A stretch of 64,000 nt of DNA from Sphingobium chungbukense (GTDB lineage: Bacteria; Pseudomonadota; Alphaproteobacteria; Sphingomonadales; Sphingomonadaceae). The first letter of the stretch is position 1. Every line of letters begins with the position of its first letter. A program made the translations under genes and the position numbers. Location of the stretch: contig NZ_LBIC01000001.1 of the NCBI RefSeq assembly GCF_001005725.1, positions 310,001 to 374,000 of the forward strand. The letters are read 5' to 3'. Of the stretch, positions 56,109 to 64,000 are shown in pieces. The notes under the pieces are model-generated. The model saw nothing but the letters and a program-made list of their open reading frames with translations, did not search any database and had not been told where the DNA came from.

Positions 56109-56918
56109 ATGACCATCACCCGCCTCGACGCCCATCTGGTGGAAAAGCCCTGGGGCCGTACCGACATTCCGGCCCATATCGCCGCAAGCGACGGTCGGCA
56201 GATCGGCGAAGTCTGGTTTTCGGCCGACCGCGAAAAGACACCGCCGCTGCTGGTCAAATATATCTTCACCAGCGAAAATCTCTCGGTGCAGGTTCACCCC
56301 GATGACGCCCAGGCACGACAACACGGCCTGACGGGCGGCAAGTCGGAATGCTGGTACATATTGGATGCGGAACGCGACGCCCGGCTCGGCATCGGCCTGA
56401 CCCGCGAACTGACGCCGCACGAGTTGCGCGCCGCCGCGCTCAACGGCAGCATCGAGCGGCTGATGGATTGGAAGCCGGTGAAAGCGGGCAGCTTCTATTA
56501 TATCCCGGCGGGCACCGTCCATGCCATCGGCGGTGGCGTGACGCTGGTGGAGGTACAGCAGAATAATGACGTGACCTATCGCCTCTACGACTATGGCCGC
56601 CCGCGCGAACTGCATCTGGATGAAGCCATGGCGGTCAGCAATGCCGTCCCCTATGCCCTTCCCGACCGCATCGTGCCGGTCGCGGCGGAGGAAAGCCTGG
56701 TCACCGGTCCCGGCACGCCCTTCCTTCTCGACATGGTGCACGGCACGGCGGGAACCGAACGAACAGTTGAAGGCGAGATGCTGTGGTTCATTCCCCTCGC
56801 CGGAACCGGCATGATCGATGGCCAACCCTGGCGCCGGGGCGAATGCTGGCTGATCGAGCAAGGTGCCGCCATCGCCGCCGATACGGATATGAGCGCGCTG
56901 CTCGCCCGCCTGCCCTGA
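56109..56918 (+). CDS. manA: Mannose-6-phosphate isomerase, class I type
   Basis: The 269-residue cupin enzyme has VEKPWGR near the start, KYIFTSENLSVQVHPDDAQA (zinc ligands), ECWYILDAE, and IPAGTVHAIGGGVTLVEVQQ then YRLYDYGRPR. It interconverts mannose-6-phosphate and fructose-6-phosphate. It is shorter than E. coli ManA, as in other compact bacterial forms. AAGGA lies five bases before ATG 56109, which decides against 56067. Confidence 0.9.
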   Translation: MTITRLDAHLVEKPWGRTDIPAHIAASDGRQIGEVWFSADREKTPPLLVKYIFTSENLSVQVHPDDAQARQHGLTGGKSECWYILDAERDARLGIGLTRELTPHELRAAALNGSIERLMDWKPVKAGSFYYIPAGTVHAIGGGVTLVEVQQNNDVTYRLYDYGRPRELHLDEAMAVSNAVPYALPDRIVPVAAEESLVTGPGTPFLLDMVHGTAGTERTVEGEMLWFIPLAGTGMIDGQPWRRGECWLIEQGAAIAADTDMSALLARLP

Positions 56919-56941
56919 ACCGACGGACAAGGGGAACAGCC

Positions 56942-57559
56942 ATGCCAAAAGGAAAGATGATCGCGGACAAGCGGGTCCTGTTCGTGATGGCGGTGGAGGA
57001 CGAATATGGCCCTCACCTCAAGGCACGCTTCGATCCGCTCATGATCGGCGTCGGGCCGGTGGAGGCCGCGCTCAGCACCGGCCTCGCGCTCCAGCGGCTG
57101 GATCGGGAGGGGGACTTGCCCGATCTGGTCGTGTCGCTGGGATCGGCGGGATCGCGGCTGTGCACGCTGGGGGAAGTCTATCAGGTCGCCAGCGTTTCCT
57201 GGCGCGACATGGACGCCTCTCGCCTGGGCTTCCCCAAGGGCGTGACCCCCTTTTCCGACCACCCGGTTGAAATAGCGCTGCACACCCCGCTGAAACTACG
57301 CGCGGCCCGGCTTTCCACGGGCGCGAATATCGTCGGCGGTCAGGATTATGCCGCCATCGATGCCGACATGGTCGACATGGAAACCTTTGCCGTGGTCCGC
57401 GCCTGTCAGCGTTTCGGCGTACCCGTCATGGGTCTGCGCGGTGTTTCCGACGGCCCTGGCGAACTGGCCGACATGTTGGGCTGGACGCAATTGCTGGCCC
57501 TGCTCGACGAAAGGCTAGCGCAGGCAGTGGATATGCTGGAGGATGCGCTTCGGGACTGA
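56942..57559 (+). CDS. 5'-methylthioadenosine/S-adenosylhomocysteine nucleosidase-like
   Basis: The 205-residue protein fits the PNP/UDP superfamily: KRVLFVMAVEDEYG at the start, VGPVEAALSTGLALQRL, VSLGSAGS, then MVDMETFAVVRACQRFGVPV with the Glu, and RGVSDGPGE with the Asp of the active site. It cleaves adenine from SAH or MTA and so supports the methyl cycle. It starts 23 bp after the isomerase gene on the same strand. Confidence 0.85.
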   Translation: MPKGKMIADKRVLFVMAVEDEYGPHLKARFDPLMIGVGPVEAALSTGLALQRLDREGDLPDLVVSLGSAGSRLCTLGEVYQVASVSWRDMDASRLGFPKGVTPFSDHPVEIALHTPLKLRAARLSTGANIVGGQDYAAIDADMVDMETFAVVRACQRFGVPVMGLRGVSDGPGELADMLGWTQLLALLDERLAQAVDMLEDALRD

Positions 57560-57745
57560 TCCGGCTGGTGGGGAATGGAAAGCGGCGGCTCCAGTCGTTC
57601 CCGGCCTTCGTCCCGCGAGCCTGACCCCAGTTCCCACTTTTCTTCCGTGCGCAGTTGGAAAAACGGTGGCTCCCTGGGACAAGCCCGGGGCGACGTGATA
57701 ACAAGGGTCGCGAACTGCTCATTCCCGCCCTGAGCGTCTCCGCCG

Positions 57746-58282
57746 TCAATGCCCCCCGAATGCGATGATCGCCGTCGACGCCACGCCGTCCGCCTCCAGT
57801 GCCGCCATGCCCCCCAGATCGGGCAAGTCGATGGCGAAAAGTGCCATCAGCACGGTCGCGCCCTGCTCCCGGACAAGCTGAGCCGCCGCGAGCGCGGTCC
57901 CGCCGGTCGCGATGAGATCGTCCACAAGCACCACGCGCGCGCCGTCCGGAATCTGCCCTTCATGCAGTTCCAGCCGGTCGGTGCCATATTCCAGCACATA
58001 ATCGATGCCGACGGTCTTTCCGGGCAGCTTGCCCTTCTTGCGCACGGGCACGAAGCCGACGCCCAGTGCATGGGCCAGCGCCGCACCCAGGATGAAGCCT
58101 CGCGCCTCGACGCCGACGATGAACGCAGGATCGAGCGGTCGGGCGACAGTTGCCATGCGCTCCACCAGTTCGGAGAGGCCCTGCCCGTCCGCCAGCAGGG
58201 TCGTGATGTCGCGGAACTGGATACCCGCCTTGGGAAAGTCGGGAATGGTGCGGACCAGGGCCGCCAGACTGTCTGCACTCAT
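57746..58282 (-). CDS. apt: Adenine phosphoribosyltransferase
   Basis: The 178-residue enzyme has [50 protein letters not shown], and the PRPP-binding [20 protein letters not shown]. It salvages adenine released, for example, by the nearby nucleosidase. ATG 58282 gives the standard start. It follows the cytochrome bc1 operon but is set off by a terminator. Confidence 0.96.
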   Translation of the reverse strand: MSADSLAALVRTIPDFPKAGIQFRDITTLLADGQGLSELVERMATVARPLDPAFIVGVEARGFILGAALAHALGVGFVPVRKKGKLPGKTVGIDYVLEYGTDRLELHEGQIPDGARVVLVDDLIATGGTALAAAQLVREQGATVLMALFAIDLPDLGGMAALEADGVASTAIIAFGGH

Positions 58283-58296
58283 AATGCCCTCATAAG

Positions 58297-58325
58297 AAAA
58301 GGGGGCCCGGTTTCCCGCGCCCCCT
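58297..58325 (-). terminator. Terminator between petC and apt
   Basis: AGGGGGC and GCCCCCT (58325-58319 with 58306-58300) plus an inner GG/CC closure form the stem; on the minus strand TTTTC follows. It lies 25 bp past the petC stop. Confidence 0.75.
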
Positions 58326-58349
58326 CCCATTTTCCGTTTCCAGTCGCGA

Positions 58350-59198
58350 TCAGGCGGCCTTCTTCTTGTCCGCCCAGATATTCTGATAGGCCATATAAGC
58401 CAAGCCCGTTGCGATCAGCAGGAAGAAGATCGTCGCCAGACCCGCCCGGCGGCGGTTTTCCAGCTTGGGTTCGGCGGTCCAGGTCAGGAAGGCCGCGATG
58501 TCCTGCGACATCTGGTCGACCGTCGCCTTGGTGCCGTCGCCATAGGTCACCTGCCCATCCGCCGTCAGCGGCGGCGCCATGGCCAGGTTCAGGTTGGCGA
58601 AATAGGGGTTGTAATGCAGCCCCTCCGGCGTCTTGGCATCGGGGAATTCCTTCAGCAGCTCGGCCGGCTGCGCCTGGAAACCCGTCAGCAGCGAATAGAC
58701 ATAGGCGCTGCCATGGTGGCGGGCCTTGGTCATCAGCGACAGATCCGGCGGGATCGCATTGTTGTTCGCCGCCGCCGCCGCGACATTGTTCGCGAAGGGC
58801 TTGGGGAAATAATCCGCCGGGATCGGGGCGCGGGTCGACATCTCGCCCGTCTTGGGATCGACGTCGGGGGTCTTGATCGCCCAGTTCTTGGCGATCGCCT
58901 TGATCTCCGCCTCGTTATAGCCAATGCCCTTGAGATCGCGGAAAGCGACGAACTTCAGGCTGTGGCAGGCCGAGCAGACCTCCTTGAACACCTGGAATCC
59001 ACGCTGCAACTGCGCCTGGTCGTACTTGCCGAAGGGGCCGTCGAACGAGAAGGCGACATGTTTGGGATCGCGGTGGAATTCATGTTCCACCGTGACCGCG
59101 GGCGGATCGGTGACATAGGCCACCGCGCCCACCAGGAAGGAAACCAGCAGCCAGCCCGCGAAGAAGAGGCCGACGAGAAATGCGCCAATGCGAACCAT
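58350..59198 (-). CDS. petC: Cytochrome c1 of the bc1 complex
   Basis: The 282-residue protein starts with a membrane or signal segment ([21 protein letters not shown]) and has the heme site CSACH (Cys75, Cys78, His79). The axial Met region is within [16 protein letters not shown], and a C-terminal membrane anchor has [19 protein letters not shown]. It carries electrons from the Rieske protein to soluble cytochrome c in the periplasm. It is the third gene of petABC. Confidence 0.96.
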   Translation of the reverse strand: MVRIGAFLVGLFFAGWLLVSFLVGAVAYVTDPPAVTVEHEFHRDPKHVAFSFDGPFGKYDQAQLQRGFQVFKEVCSACHSLKFVAFRDLKGIGYNEAEIKAIAKNWAIKTPDVDPKTGEMSTRAPIPADYFPKPFANNVAAAAANNNAIPPDLSLMTKARHHGSAYVYSLLTGFQAQPAELLKEFPDAKTPEGLHYNPYFANLNLAMAPPLTADGQVTYGDGTKATVDQMSQDIAAFLTWTAEPKLENRRRAGLATIFFLLIATGLAYMAYQNIWADKKKAA

Positions 59199-59213
59199 AT
59201 TCCGTCTACCCCC

Positions 59214-60506
59214 TTATTCGGCCGCAACCGCGACGGTTTCGCCGTCGGTCTTGCCATATTTCGCCAGCACCGCCTCGGTGATCGAGTTCGGCAACGGCAG
59301 CGGCTTTTCGAAGCGCGAGATCAGCGGCAGGATGATCAGGAAGTGGGCGAAATAATAGGCCGCCGCGATCTGGGAGATCATCACATAGGGCTCAGCCGCC
59401 GGAGCGCCACCGCAATAGCCCAGGATCAGCACGTCGATGATGAGGATCCAGAAGAATTTGCGGAAGGTAGGCCGGTAGCTGCCCGAACGCACCGCCGAGG
59501 TATCGAGCCAGGGCAGGAAGAAGAGCAGCAGGATCGACGCGAACATCGCCAGCACGCCCAGCAGCTTTGCAGGCACGAAGAAGAAGTCGACGGTGAAGGC
59601 ACGCAGGATCGCGTAGAAGGGCCAGAAATACCATTCAGGCACGATATGCGCGGGCGTCGAGAGCGGGTTTGCCTCGATATAATTGTCCGGGTGGCCCAGA
59701 TAGTTGGGCGCGTAGAACAGCAGCACCGCAAAGAGGATCAGGAAGATGCCCGCCCCGAAGCCGTCCTTCGCCGTGTAATAGGGGTGGAAGGGCACGGTGT
59801 CCTGGGGACCCTTCACTTCCACGCCGGTCGGGTTCGAGGAGCCCGGAATGTGCAGTGCCCAGATGTGCAGGATCACGACCGCCGCGATCACGAAGGGCAG
59901 CAGGAAGTGCAGCGAGAAGAAGCGGTTGAGCGATGCATTGCCGGGGGCGAAACCGCCCAGCAGCCAGGTCTGGATCGGCTCGCCCACCACAGGAATCGCA
60001 CCGAACAGGCCGGTGATCACCTTCGCACCCCAATAGCTCATCTGCCCCCAGGGCAGCACATAACCCATGAATGCGGTCGCCATCATGAGGAGGAAGATGA
60101 CGAGGCCAAGCAGCCACACCATTTCGCGCGGCGCCTTGTAGGAACCGAAATAGAGGCCGCGGAAAATGTGCAGATAGACAACGATGAAGAAGAAGCTGGC
60201 ACCATTGGCATGCGCATAGCGCATCAACCAGCCCGCATTCACGTCGCGCATCGTCTGTTCGACTGTGCCGAAGGCGACCAGCGTATTGGCGCCGTAATGC
60301 ATCGCCATGATGACGCCGGTGACGATCTGGATCACCAGCGCAAGGCCGGCCAGGACACCGAAGTTCCAGAAATAATTGAGGTTGCGCGGCACCGGATAGC
60401 CGGCGCCCACGGCATTGTAGACGAGGCGCGGCAAAGGCAGCTTCTCGTCGACCCACTGCATCACCGGATGCTTGGGGGTATATTGCTCAGCCCATGGAAA
60501 GCTCAT
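59214..60506 (-). CDS. petB: Cytochrome b of the bc1 complex
   Basis: The 430-residue protein has eight membrane segments, paired His heme ligands ([11 protein letters not shown] and [20 protein letters not shown]), the Qo-site [18 protein letters not shown], and [17 protein letters not shown] with the PEWY signature. It oxidises and reduces ubiquinone in the inner membrane. It starts 11 bp after petA. Confidence 0.98.
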   Translation of the reverse strand: MSFPWAEQYTPKHPVMQWVDEKLPLPRLVYNAVGAGYPVPRNLNYFWNFGVLAGLALVIQIVTGVIMAMHYGANTLVAFGTVEQTMRDVNAGWLMRYAHANGASFFFIVVYLHIFRGLYFGSYKAPREMVWLLGLVIFLLMMATAFMGYVLPWGQMSYWGAKVITGLFGAIPVVGEPIQTWLLGGFAPGNASLNRFFSLHFLLPFVIAAVVILHIWALHIPGSSNPTGVEVKGPQDTVPFHPYYTAKDGFGAGIFLILFAVLLFYAPNYLGHPDNYIEANPLSTPAHIVPEWYFWPFYAILRAFTVDFFFVPAKLLGVLAMFASILLLFFLPWLDTSAVRSGSYRPTFRKFFWILIIDVLILGYCGGAPAAEPYVMISQIAAAYYFAHFLIILPLISRFEKPLPLPNSITEAVLAKYGKTDGETVAVAAE

Positions 60507-60517
60507 TTTCTACCCCC

Positions 60518-61099
60518 TCAACCCACAAGAATGGCGGTATCGGAAGTGAAGCTGTACTTCGGCACTTCCAGGTTCTTGGGGGCAGGCCCCTTACGGATGC
60601 GGGCCGCGGTGTCATAGGAGGACCCGTGGCAGGGGCAGAAATAGCCGCCGAATTCGCCGCGATTCTCACCCTCGCCCGCGCCCAGCGGCACACAGCCCAG
60701 ATGCGTGCAGACGCCCATGGTGATCAGCCATTGCTTCTTGCCGTCGACGGTTCGCTGCTCCAGCGTCTGCGGATCGCGCAGCGTGGAGGGATCGACCTTG
60801 TCGGCCTCGGCGATTTCCTTGTCGGTCAGATGCCGCACGAACAGCGGCTGCGAGCGGAAGGTCGTCTTGATCGCCTGTCCCGGCTGGATCGCCGACAGAT
60901 CGACCTCGGTCGAGGCAAGCGCCAGCACGTCGGCGCTGGGGTTCATCTGGTCGACCAGCGGCACCACCACCGCGACTGCACCGACGCCGGCGAAACTCAC
61001 CGCCGCGATATTGATGAAATCACGGCGACGAACGCCATCGCTGCCGCCTCCGCTGGAGACGGCCGCCCCCTCACTCTCCAAATGTTCCACGATCGCCAT
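60518..61099 (-). CDS. petA: Rieske iron-sulfur subunit of the bc1 complex
   Basis: The 193-residue protein has a twin-Arg-like export and anchor segment (RRRDFINIAAVSFAGVGAVA). Its Rieske domain ligands are in CTHLGC and CPCHGS. The frame is open far upstream, but ATG 61099 (MAIVEHLESEG) gives the normal length. It is the first gene of the petABC operon. Confidence 0.97.
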   Translation of the reverse strand: MAIVEHLESEGAAVSSGGGSDGVRRRDFINIAAVSFAGVGAVAVVVPLVDQMNPSADVLALASTEVDLSAIQPGQAIKTTFRSQPLFVRHLTDKEIAEADKVDPSTLRDPQTLEQRTVDGKKQWLITMGVCTHLGCVPLGAGEGENRGEFGGYFCPCHGSSYDTAARIRKGPAPKNLEVPKYSFTSDTAILVG

Positions 61100-61309
61100 G
61101 CACCTCAACCCTTGCAAGAACGTCCCTGACCTCGCTCCATTGCCGTCTTCAGCTATGAATGTCCGGAAGATCCGCGGGCGCCCAAGCAAATGGATGCCGC
61201 ATTCCCCCTTTTGGCGCGGTTTGATGGCCTGATAACCGTAGGATGCGCCATTTGCCAAGCAATTTAGACGGGCTATGACAAATTGCCGGGCTGTTCTATG
61301 GCGCGAGCC

Positions 61310-61768
61310 ATGCGTATCGCCCTCTATCAACCCGAAATCGCCGGCAATGTCGGCGCGATTCTGCGCCTCGCCGCCTGTTTTTCCGTACCGGTCGACATCA
61401 TCATGCCGATGGGATTCGCCTTTTCCGATGCGAAGCTGAAGCGCGCGGCGATGGACTATGGCGCGTCTGCCGATATCACCCGCCACGCCAATTTCGAGGC
61501 TTTCGACGCTGCCCGCCGGGCGCAGGGGCGACGACTGATGCTGATGAGCAGCCATGCGTCGCAGCGTCTGCCCGATGTCGAGTTCCGCAAGGACGATATA
61601 TTGCTGATGGGATCGGAAAGCGCAGGCGTGCCCGACGGCGTGCGCGATCTGGCGGATGTTCGCGTGCGCATTCCGATGGCGCCGGGCTTCCGGTCCTTGA
61701 ACATCGCCGTTTCCACGGGCATCGCGGTTGCCGAGGCCCTTCGCCAGACTGAAAGTTTCCCGCAATGA
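61310..61768 (+). CDS. trmL: tRNA (cytidine/uridine-2'-O-)-methyltransferase TrmL
   Basis: The 152-residue SPOUT enzyme begins MRIALYQPEIAGNVGAILRL and carries the knot motifs LLMGSESAGVPDG and SLNIAVSTGIAVAEALRQ. It methylates the wobble ribose of certain tRNA-Leu. ATG 61310 gives the family start; 61298 is possible. Its stop overlaps the hemF start (ATGA). Confidence 0.93.
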   Translation: MRIALYQPEIAGNVGAILRLAACFSVPVDIIMPMGFAFSDAKLKRAAMDYGASADITRHANFEAFDAARRAQGRRLMLMSSHASQRLPDVEFRKDDILLMGSESAGVPDGVRDLADVRVRIPMAPGFRSLNIAVSTGIAVAEALRQTESFPQ

Positions 61769-62628
61769 CCCTGATCCTCGACCCGCAACAGCAATCCGCC
61801 CGCACCTGGTTCGAATCGCTGCGCGACCGCATCTGCGCCGAATTCGAGGCGATCGAGCGCGAGGCGGGTTCCGATGCCCGCTTCGACTATATCGCCTGGG
61901 ACCGCGAGGCGCCCGGCCTCCCCGCTGGAGAAGGTGGTGGGGGCGTGCGCGGCGTCATGAAGGGCAAGGTGTTCGAGAAGGTCGGCGTCAACGTCTCGAC
62001 CGTCGGCGGGACCTTCTCCCCGGAATTCGCGAAGACCATTCATGGTGCTGGCGAAGACCCGAATTTCTTCGCTACCGGCATCAGCCTCGTTGCCCACATG
62101 GCCAATCCGCATGTGCCCGCAGTCCATATGAACACCCGCTTTCTGGTGACGGCGAAACGCTGGTTCGGCGGTGGCGCCGACCTCAACCCCCCACTCCCGC
62201 GCGACGAGGACACGGCCCATTTCCACGATGCGCTCAAGGCCGCCTGCGACGCCCATGACCCCGACCATTATCCCCGCTTCAAGGCGTGGGCCGACGACTA
62301 TTTCTTCATTCCCCATCGCAACGTCCACCGTGGCGTCGGCGGCATCTTCTACGACCATCTGGAATGTGCGGACAATGCCGCGTTCGATGCGCATTTCGCC
62401 TTCACCCGCGATGTCGGTGATGCCTTCCTCAAGGCCTTCCCGCCCATCGTCCGGCGGCGGATGAACGAAGGCTGGTCGCAGGAGGACTATGCCCGGATGC
62501 TGGAATGGCGAGGCCGCTATGCCGAATTCAACCTGGTCCATGATCGCGGCACGCTCTTCGGCCTCAAGACCGGCGGCAATATCGACGCCATATTGATGAG
62601 CCTGCCGCCCATGGCGAGCTGGAGCTGA
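61765..62628 (+). CDS. hemF: Oxygen-dependent coproporphyrinogen III oxidase
   Basis: The 287-residue enzyme has GGGVRGVMKGKVFEKVGVN, NPHVPAVHMNTRFLV, WFGGGADLNPPLP, and RNVHRGVGGIFYDHLE, then a C-terminal GRYAEFNLVHDRGTLFGLKT. It makes protoporphyrinogen IX from coproporphyrinogen III under oxygen. It is coupled to trmL. Confidence 0.97.
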   Translation: MTLILDPQQQSARTWFESLRDRICAEFEAIEREAGSDARFDYIAWDREAPGLPAGEGGGGVRGVMKGKVFEKVGVNVSTVGGTFSPEFAKTIHGAGEDPNFFATGISLVAHMANPHVPAVHMNTRFLVTAKRWFGGGADLNPPLPRDEDTAHFHDALKAACDAHDPDHYPRFKAWADDYFFIPHRNVHRGVGGIFYDHLECADNAAFDAHFAFTRDVGDAFLKAFPPIVRRRMNEGWSQEDYARMLEWRGRYAEFNLVHDRGTLFGLKTGGNIDAILMSLPPMASWS

Positions 62629-62632
62629 ACCG

Positions 62633-63232
62633 TTGAGCCTCACGCCTGTCGCCAACGACCAGATCGCCACCATCGTCACCCATCTGGAGATGCGGGAGCG
62701 GCCGAAACCTGCCCCTGTCCCGCCCGCACCGCTGCGGCTGGTGCCGTGGAAGGCGCCCGCACTGGACGGCTATCGCGCGTTGTTCCGGCGCGTGGGTGAG
62801 CCCTGGCTCTGGTTCTCCCGGCTGGTGATGGGCGATAAGGAACTCAGCGCCATCATCCACGATCCCGCCGTCGAAATCTACGCCGTCACGGACGCGCGCG
62901 GCGTGGAGGTCGGGCTGCTGGAACTGGATTTCCGCGCGATGCCGGATTGCGAACTGGCCTTTTTCGGCCTGATCCCGGAACTGAACGGCAGGGGATTGGG
63001 CCGATGGCTGATGGCGCAGGCCAAGGCGCTGGCGTGGCGCAAGGACGTGACCCGTTTCTGGGTGCATAGCTGCACGCTCGACAGCCCTTCAGCCTTGGGT
63101 TTCTACCGCAAGTCAGGCTTCACGCCCTATAAGCGCGAGGTGGAGATTTTCGCCGACCCCCGCCTCGCCGGCCTGCTGTCGCGCGAAGCGGCGCCGCATG
63201 TGCCGCTGCTGGATCAGCCGGCGACGGCCTGA
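62633..63232 (+). CDS. GNAT-family N-acetyltransferase
   Basis: The 199-residue protein has a GNAT fold, with CELAFFGLIPELNGRGLGRW as motif A (acetyl-CoA binding) and LDSPSALGFYRKSGFTPYKR as motif B. The start is TTG 62633, four bases after hemF, with GGAG upstream; no better ATG lies near. Substrate unknown. Its 3' end overlaps the convergent membrane gene by 19 bases. Confidence 0.88.
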   Translation: MSLTPVANDQIATIVTHLEMRERPKPAPVPPAPLRLVPWKAPALDGYRALFRRVGEPWLWFSRLVMGDKELSAIIHDPAVEIYAVTDARGVEVGLLELDFRAMPDCELAFFGLIPELNGRGLGRWLMAQAKALAWRKDVTRFWVHSCTLDSPSALGFYRKSGFTPYKREVEIFADPRLAGLLSREAAPHVPLLDQPATA

Positions 63233-63999
63233 CGATAGAGCCGGGCGAGCATCACCAGCATATAGACCTGCACCACGGTCGAAACGGCGGCGGCCACCAC
63301 GCCGCCGATCAACCGCGCGCCATCGGCGCCGACCAGCACGCGGCCAAGGATGCCGAACACCGCCTGCGCCGCGGTGCTGGCGACGAGAGACAGAAGCGTC
63401 AGCACGGCGATCAACCCGAACAGATGCCAGAAATGGCCCTTGGTCAGCCGCCAGCTTCGCTTCAACGACGCGACCACGCCGTCCTGCCCGTCGATCACCA
63501 CGGGATTGAGCAGCACGAGCCGCACGCCGACAAAGGCCAGTCCCCCCACCATGGCCGCCGCCAGCAGGGGCGCAAGCAGTGCGGGGGACGCCGCGGCGAT
63601 CACCATTCCCACCAAGGCCAGCAGCAGCATCGCCAGCGCAATCGCCCCTCCGGCAAGGAAGCTGGTCCCGATCAGCACGGGCAAACGCGCCAGACTGAGC
63701 CGCAGCGCCTCGCCCACGCTGATGCCGGGACGCAATGCCAGTGCGAACAGGGCGAGCGACCCGAACCAGATCAGCACTGCCGTCAGCAACATCGCCAGCA
63801 CATAGGTAGCGGGAATGGGCGGCAGCGCGCCGCGCGGCTGCGATGCCGCCCAAGCCGTCAATTCGGGCGGCGTCATTTCGCCCAGGATGATGCTGGGCAA
63901 GGCGATGAACAACAGGGCGACGGGGAACAGCAGGCTGCTTTCGCGCTGAACGAAGGCGACCGCCTCTTCCCAAGCCTTGCCGATGGACATTGTCGCCAT
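63214..63999 (-). CDS. Polytopic membrane protein, GlpQ-membrane-domain-like
   Basis: The 261-residue protein has about six membrane segments. A signature loop AFVGVRLVLLNPVVIDGQDG and SLKRSWRLTKGHFWHLFGLI resembles the membrane domain found with glycerophosphodiester phosphodiesterases and related unassigned proteins. No catalytic domain is attached. ATG 63990 is an alternative start. Function unknown. Confidence 0.72.
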   Translation of the reverse strand: MATMSIGKAWEEAVAFVQRESSLLFPVALLFIALPSIILGEMTPPELTAWAASQPRGALPPIPATYVLAMLLTAVLIWFGSLALFALALRPGISVGEALRLSLARLPVLIGTSFLAGGAIALAMLLLALVGMVIAAASPALLAPLLAAAMVGGLAFVGVRLVLLNPVVIDGQDGVVASLKRSWRLTKGHFWHLFGLIAVLTLLSLVASTAAQAVFGILGRVLVGADGARLIGGVVAAAVSTVVQVYMLVMLARLYRQAVAG

Positions 64000-64000
64000 A

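Noticed and set aside
58614..60617. A 667-residue open frame opposite petC and petB.
   Set aside because: Antisense to the cytochrome bc1 genes.

Overview
This window is high-GC, densely coded chromosomal DNA from an alphaproteobacterium, most likely a sphingomonad (Sphingobium/Sphingomonas-like). The evidence is the gene order dnaA-rpsT-mutM / ubiE-ubiB-coaBC-dut, the block DUF2066-hdaA-ppk-ppx divergent from purMN, the split MetH, and many short palindromic repeats of alphaproteobacterial type. It is mostly housekeeping sequence. Coding density is high on both strands, so long antisense open frames abound and were discarded.

Layout. 1-5.2 kb: a lipoprotein 5' end (probably MltA), a Tim44-like protein, secB, murJ, trpS and a DUF4136 lipoprotein. 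5.2-9 kb (minus): cyclophilin, dnaA, rpsT, mutM. 9-15 kb (plus): ubiE, ubiB, a GlcG/HbpS-like protein, coaBC, dut, a MoeB-like E1 enzyme and a DsrE-fold protein. 15-17.8 kb (minus): M48 protease, DUF898 protein and a lone ExbD. 17.9-20.6 kb: thrS and infC. 20.8-26.3 kb (minus): ppx, ppk, hdaA and a DUF2066-like protein. 26.5-29.6 kb: purM, a purN-YjbR fusion and an ABC ATPase. 29.6-30.0 kb: a DUF559 nuclease-like frame bounded by inverted repeats. 30-34 kb: a frameshifted nadB, a hydrolase and a class-A-beta-lactamase-like serine hydrolase. 34-39.7 kb (minus): a methionine operon of four genes (ArsR-methyltransferase fusion, metF, MetH homocysteine domain, MetH B12 part) under a 20-bp palindrome. 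39.9-45.6 kb: an Ala/Asn-repeat lipoprotein, a glycine-zipper protein, a phytase-like esterase, rpmB, tadA, an STT3-like membrane protein and GtrA. 45.6-50.3 kb: a LytS/LytR-type two-component system, an HxlR regulator and the bifunctional (p)ppGpp enzyme. 51-52.2 kb: rplJ-rplL with an attenuator. 52.2-54.6 kb: a small accessory patch with a candidate small RNA, tiny HTH and TTVxE-type genes, and a wrecked GH92 gene. 54.7-57.6 kb: ROK sugar kinase, mannose-6-phosphate isomerase-like protein and MTA/SAH nucleosidase. 57.7-61.1 kb (minus): apt and the cytochrome bc1 operon. 61.3-64 kb: trmL, hemF, a GNAT and a membrane protein.

The most unusual features are three families of REPIN-like inverted repeat doublets. 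In one of them an empty doublet sits between the two MetH genes, while a second copy of the same repeat pair encloses a DUF559 nuclease-like frame, as a REP/transposase-type system might. Others are a candidate structured small RNA at about 52.56-52.63 kb, a probable AUA start codon on infC, and a one-base deletion in nadB. All calls come from reading the sequence; no database search or structure prediction was run.
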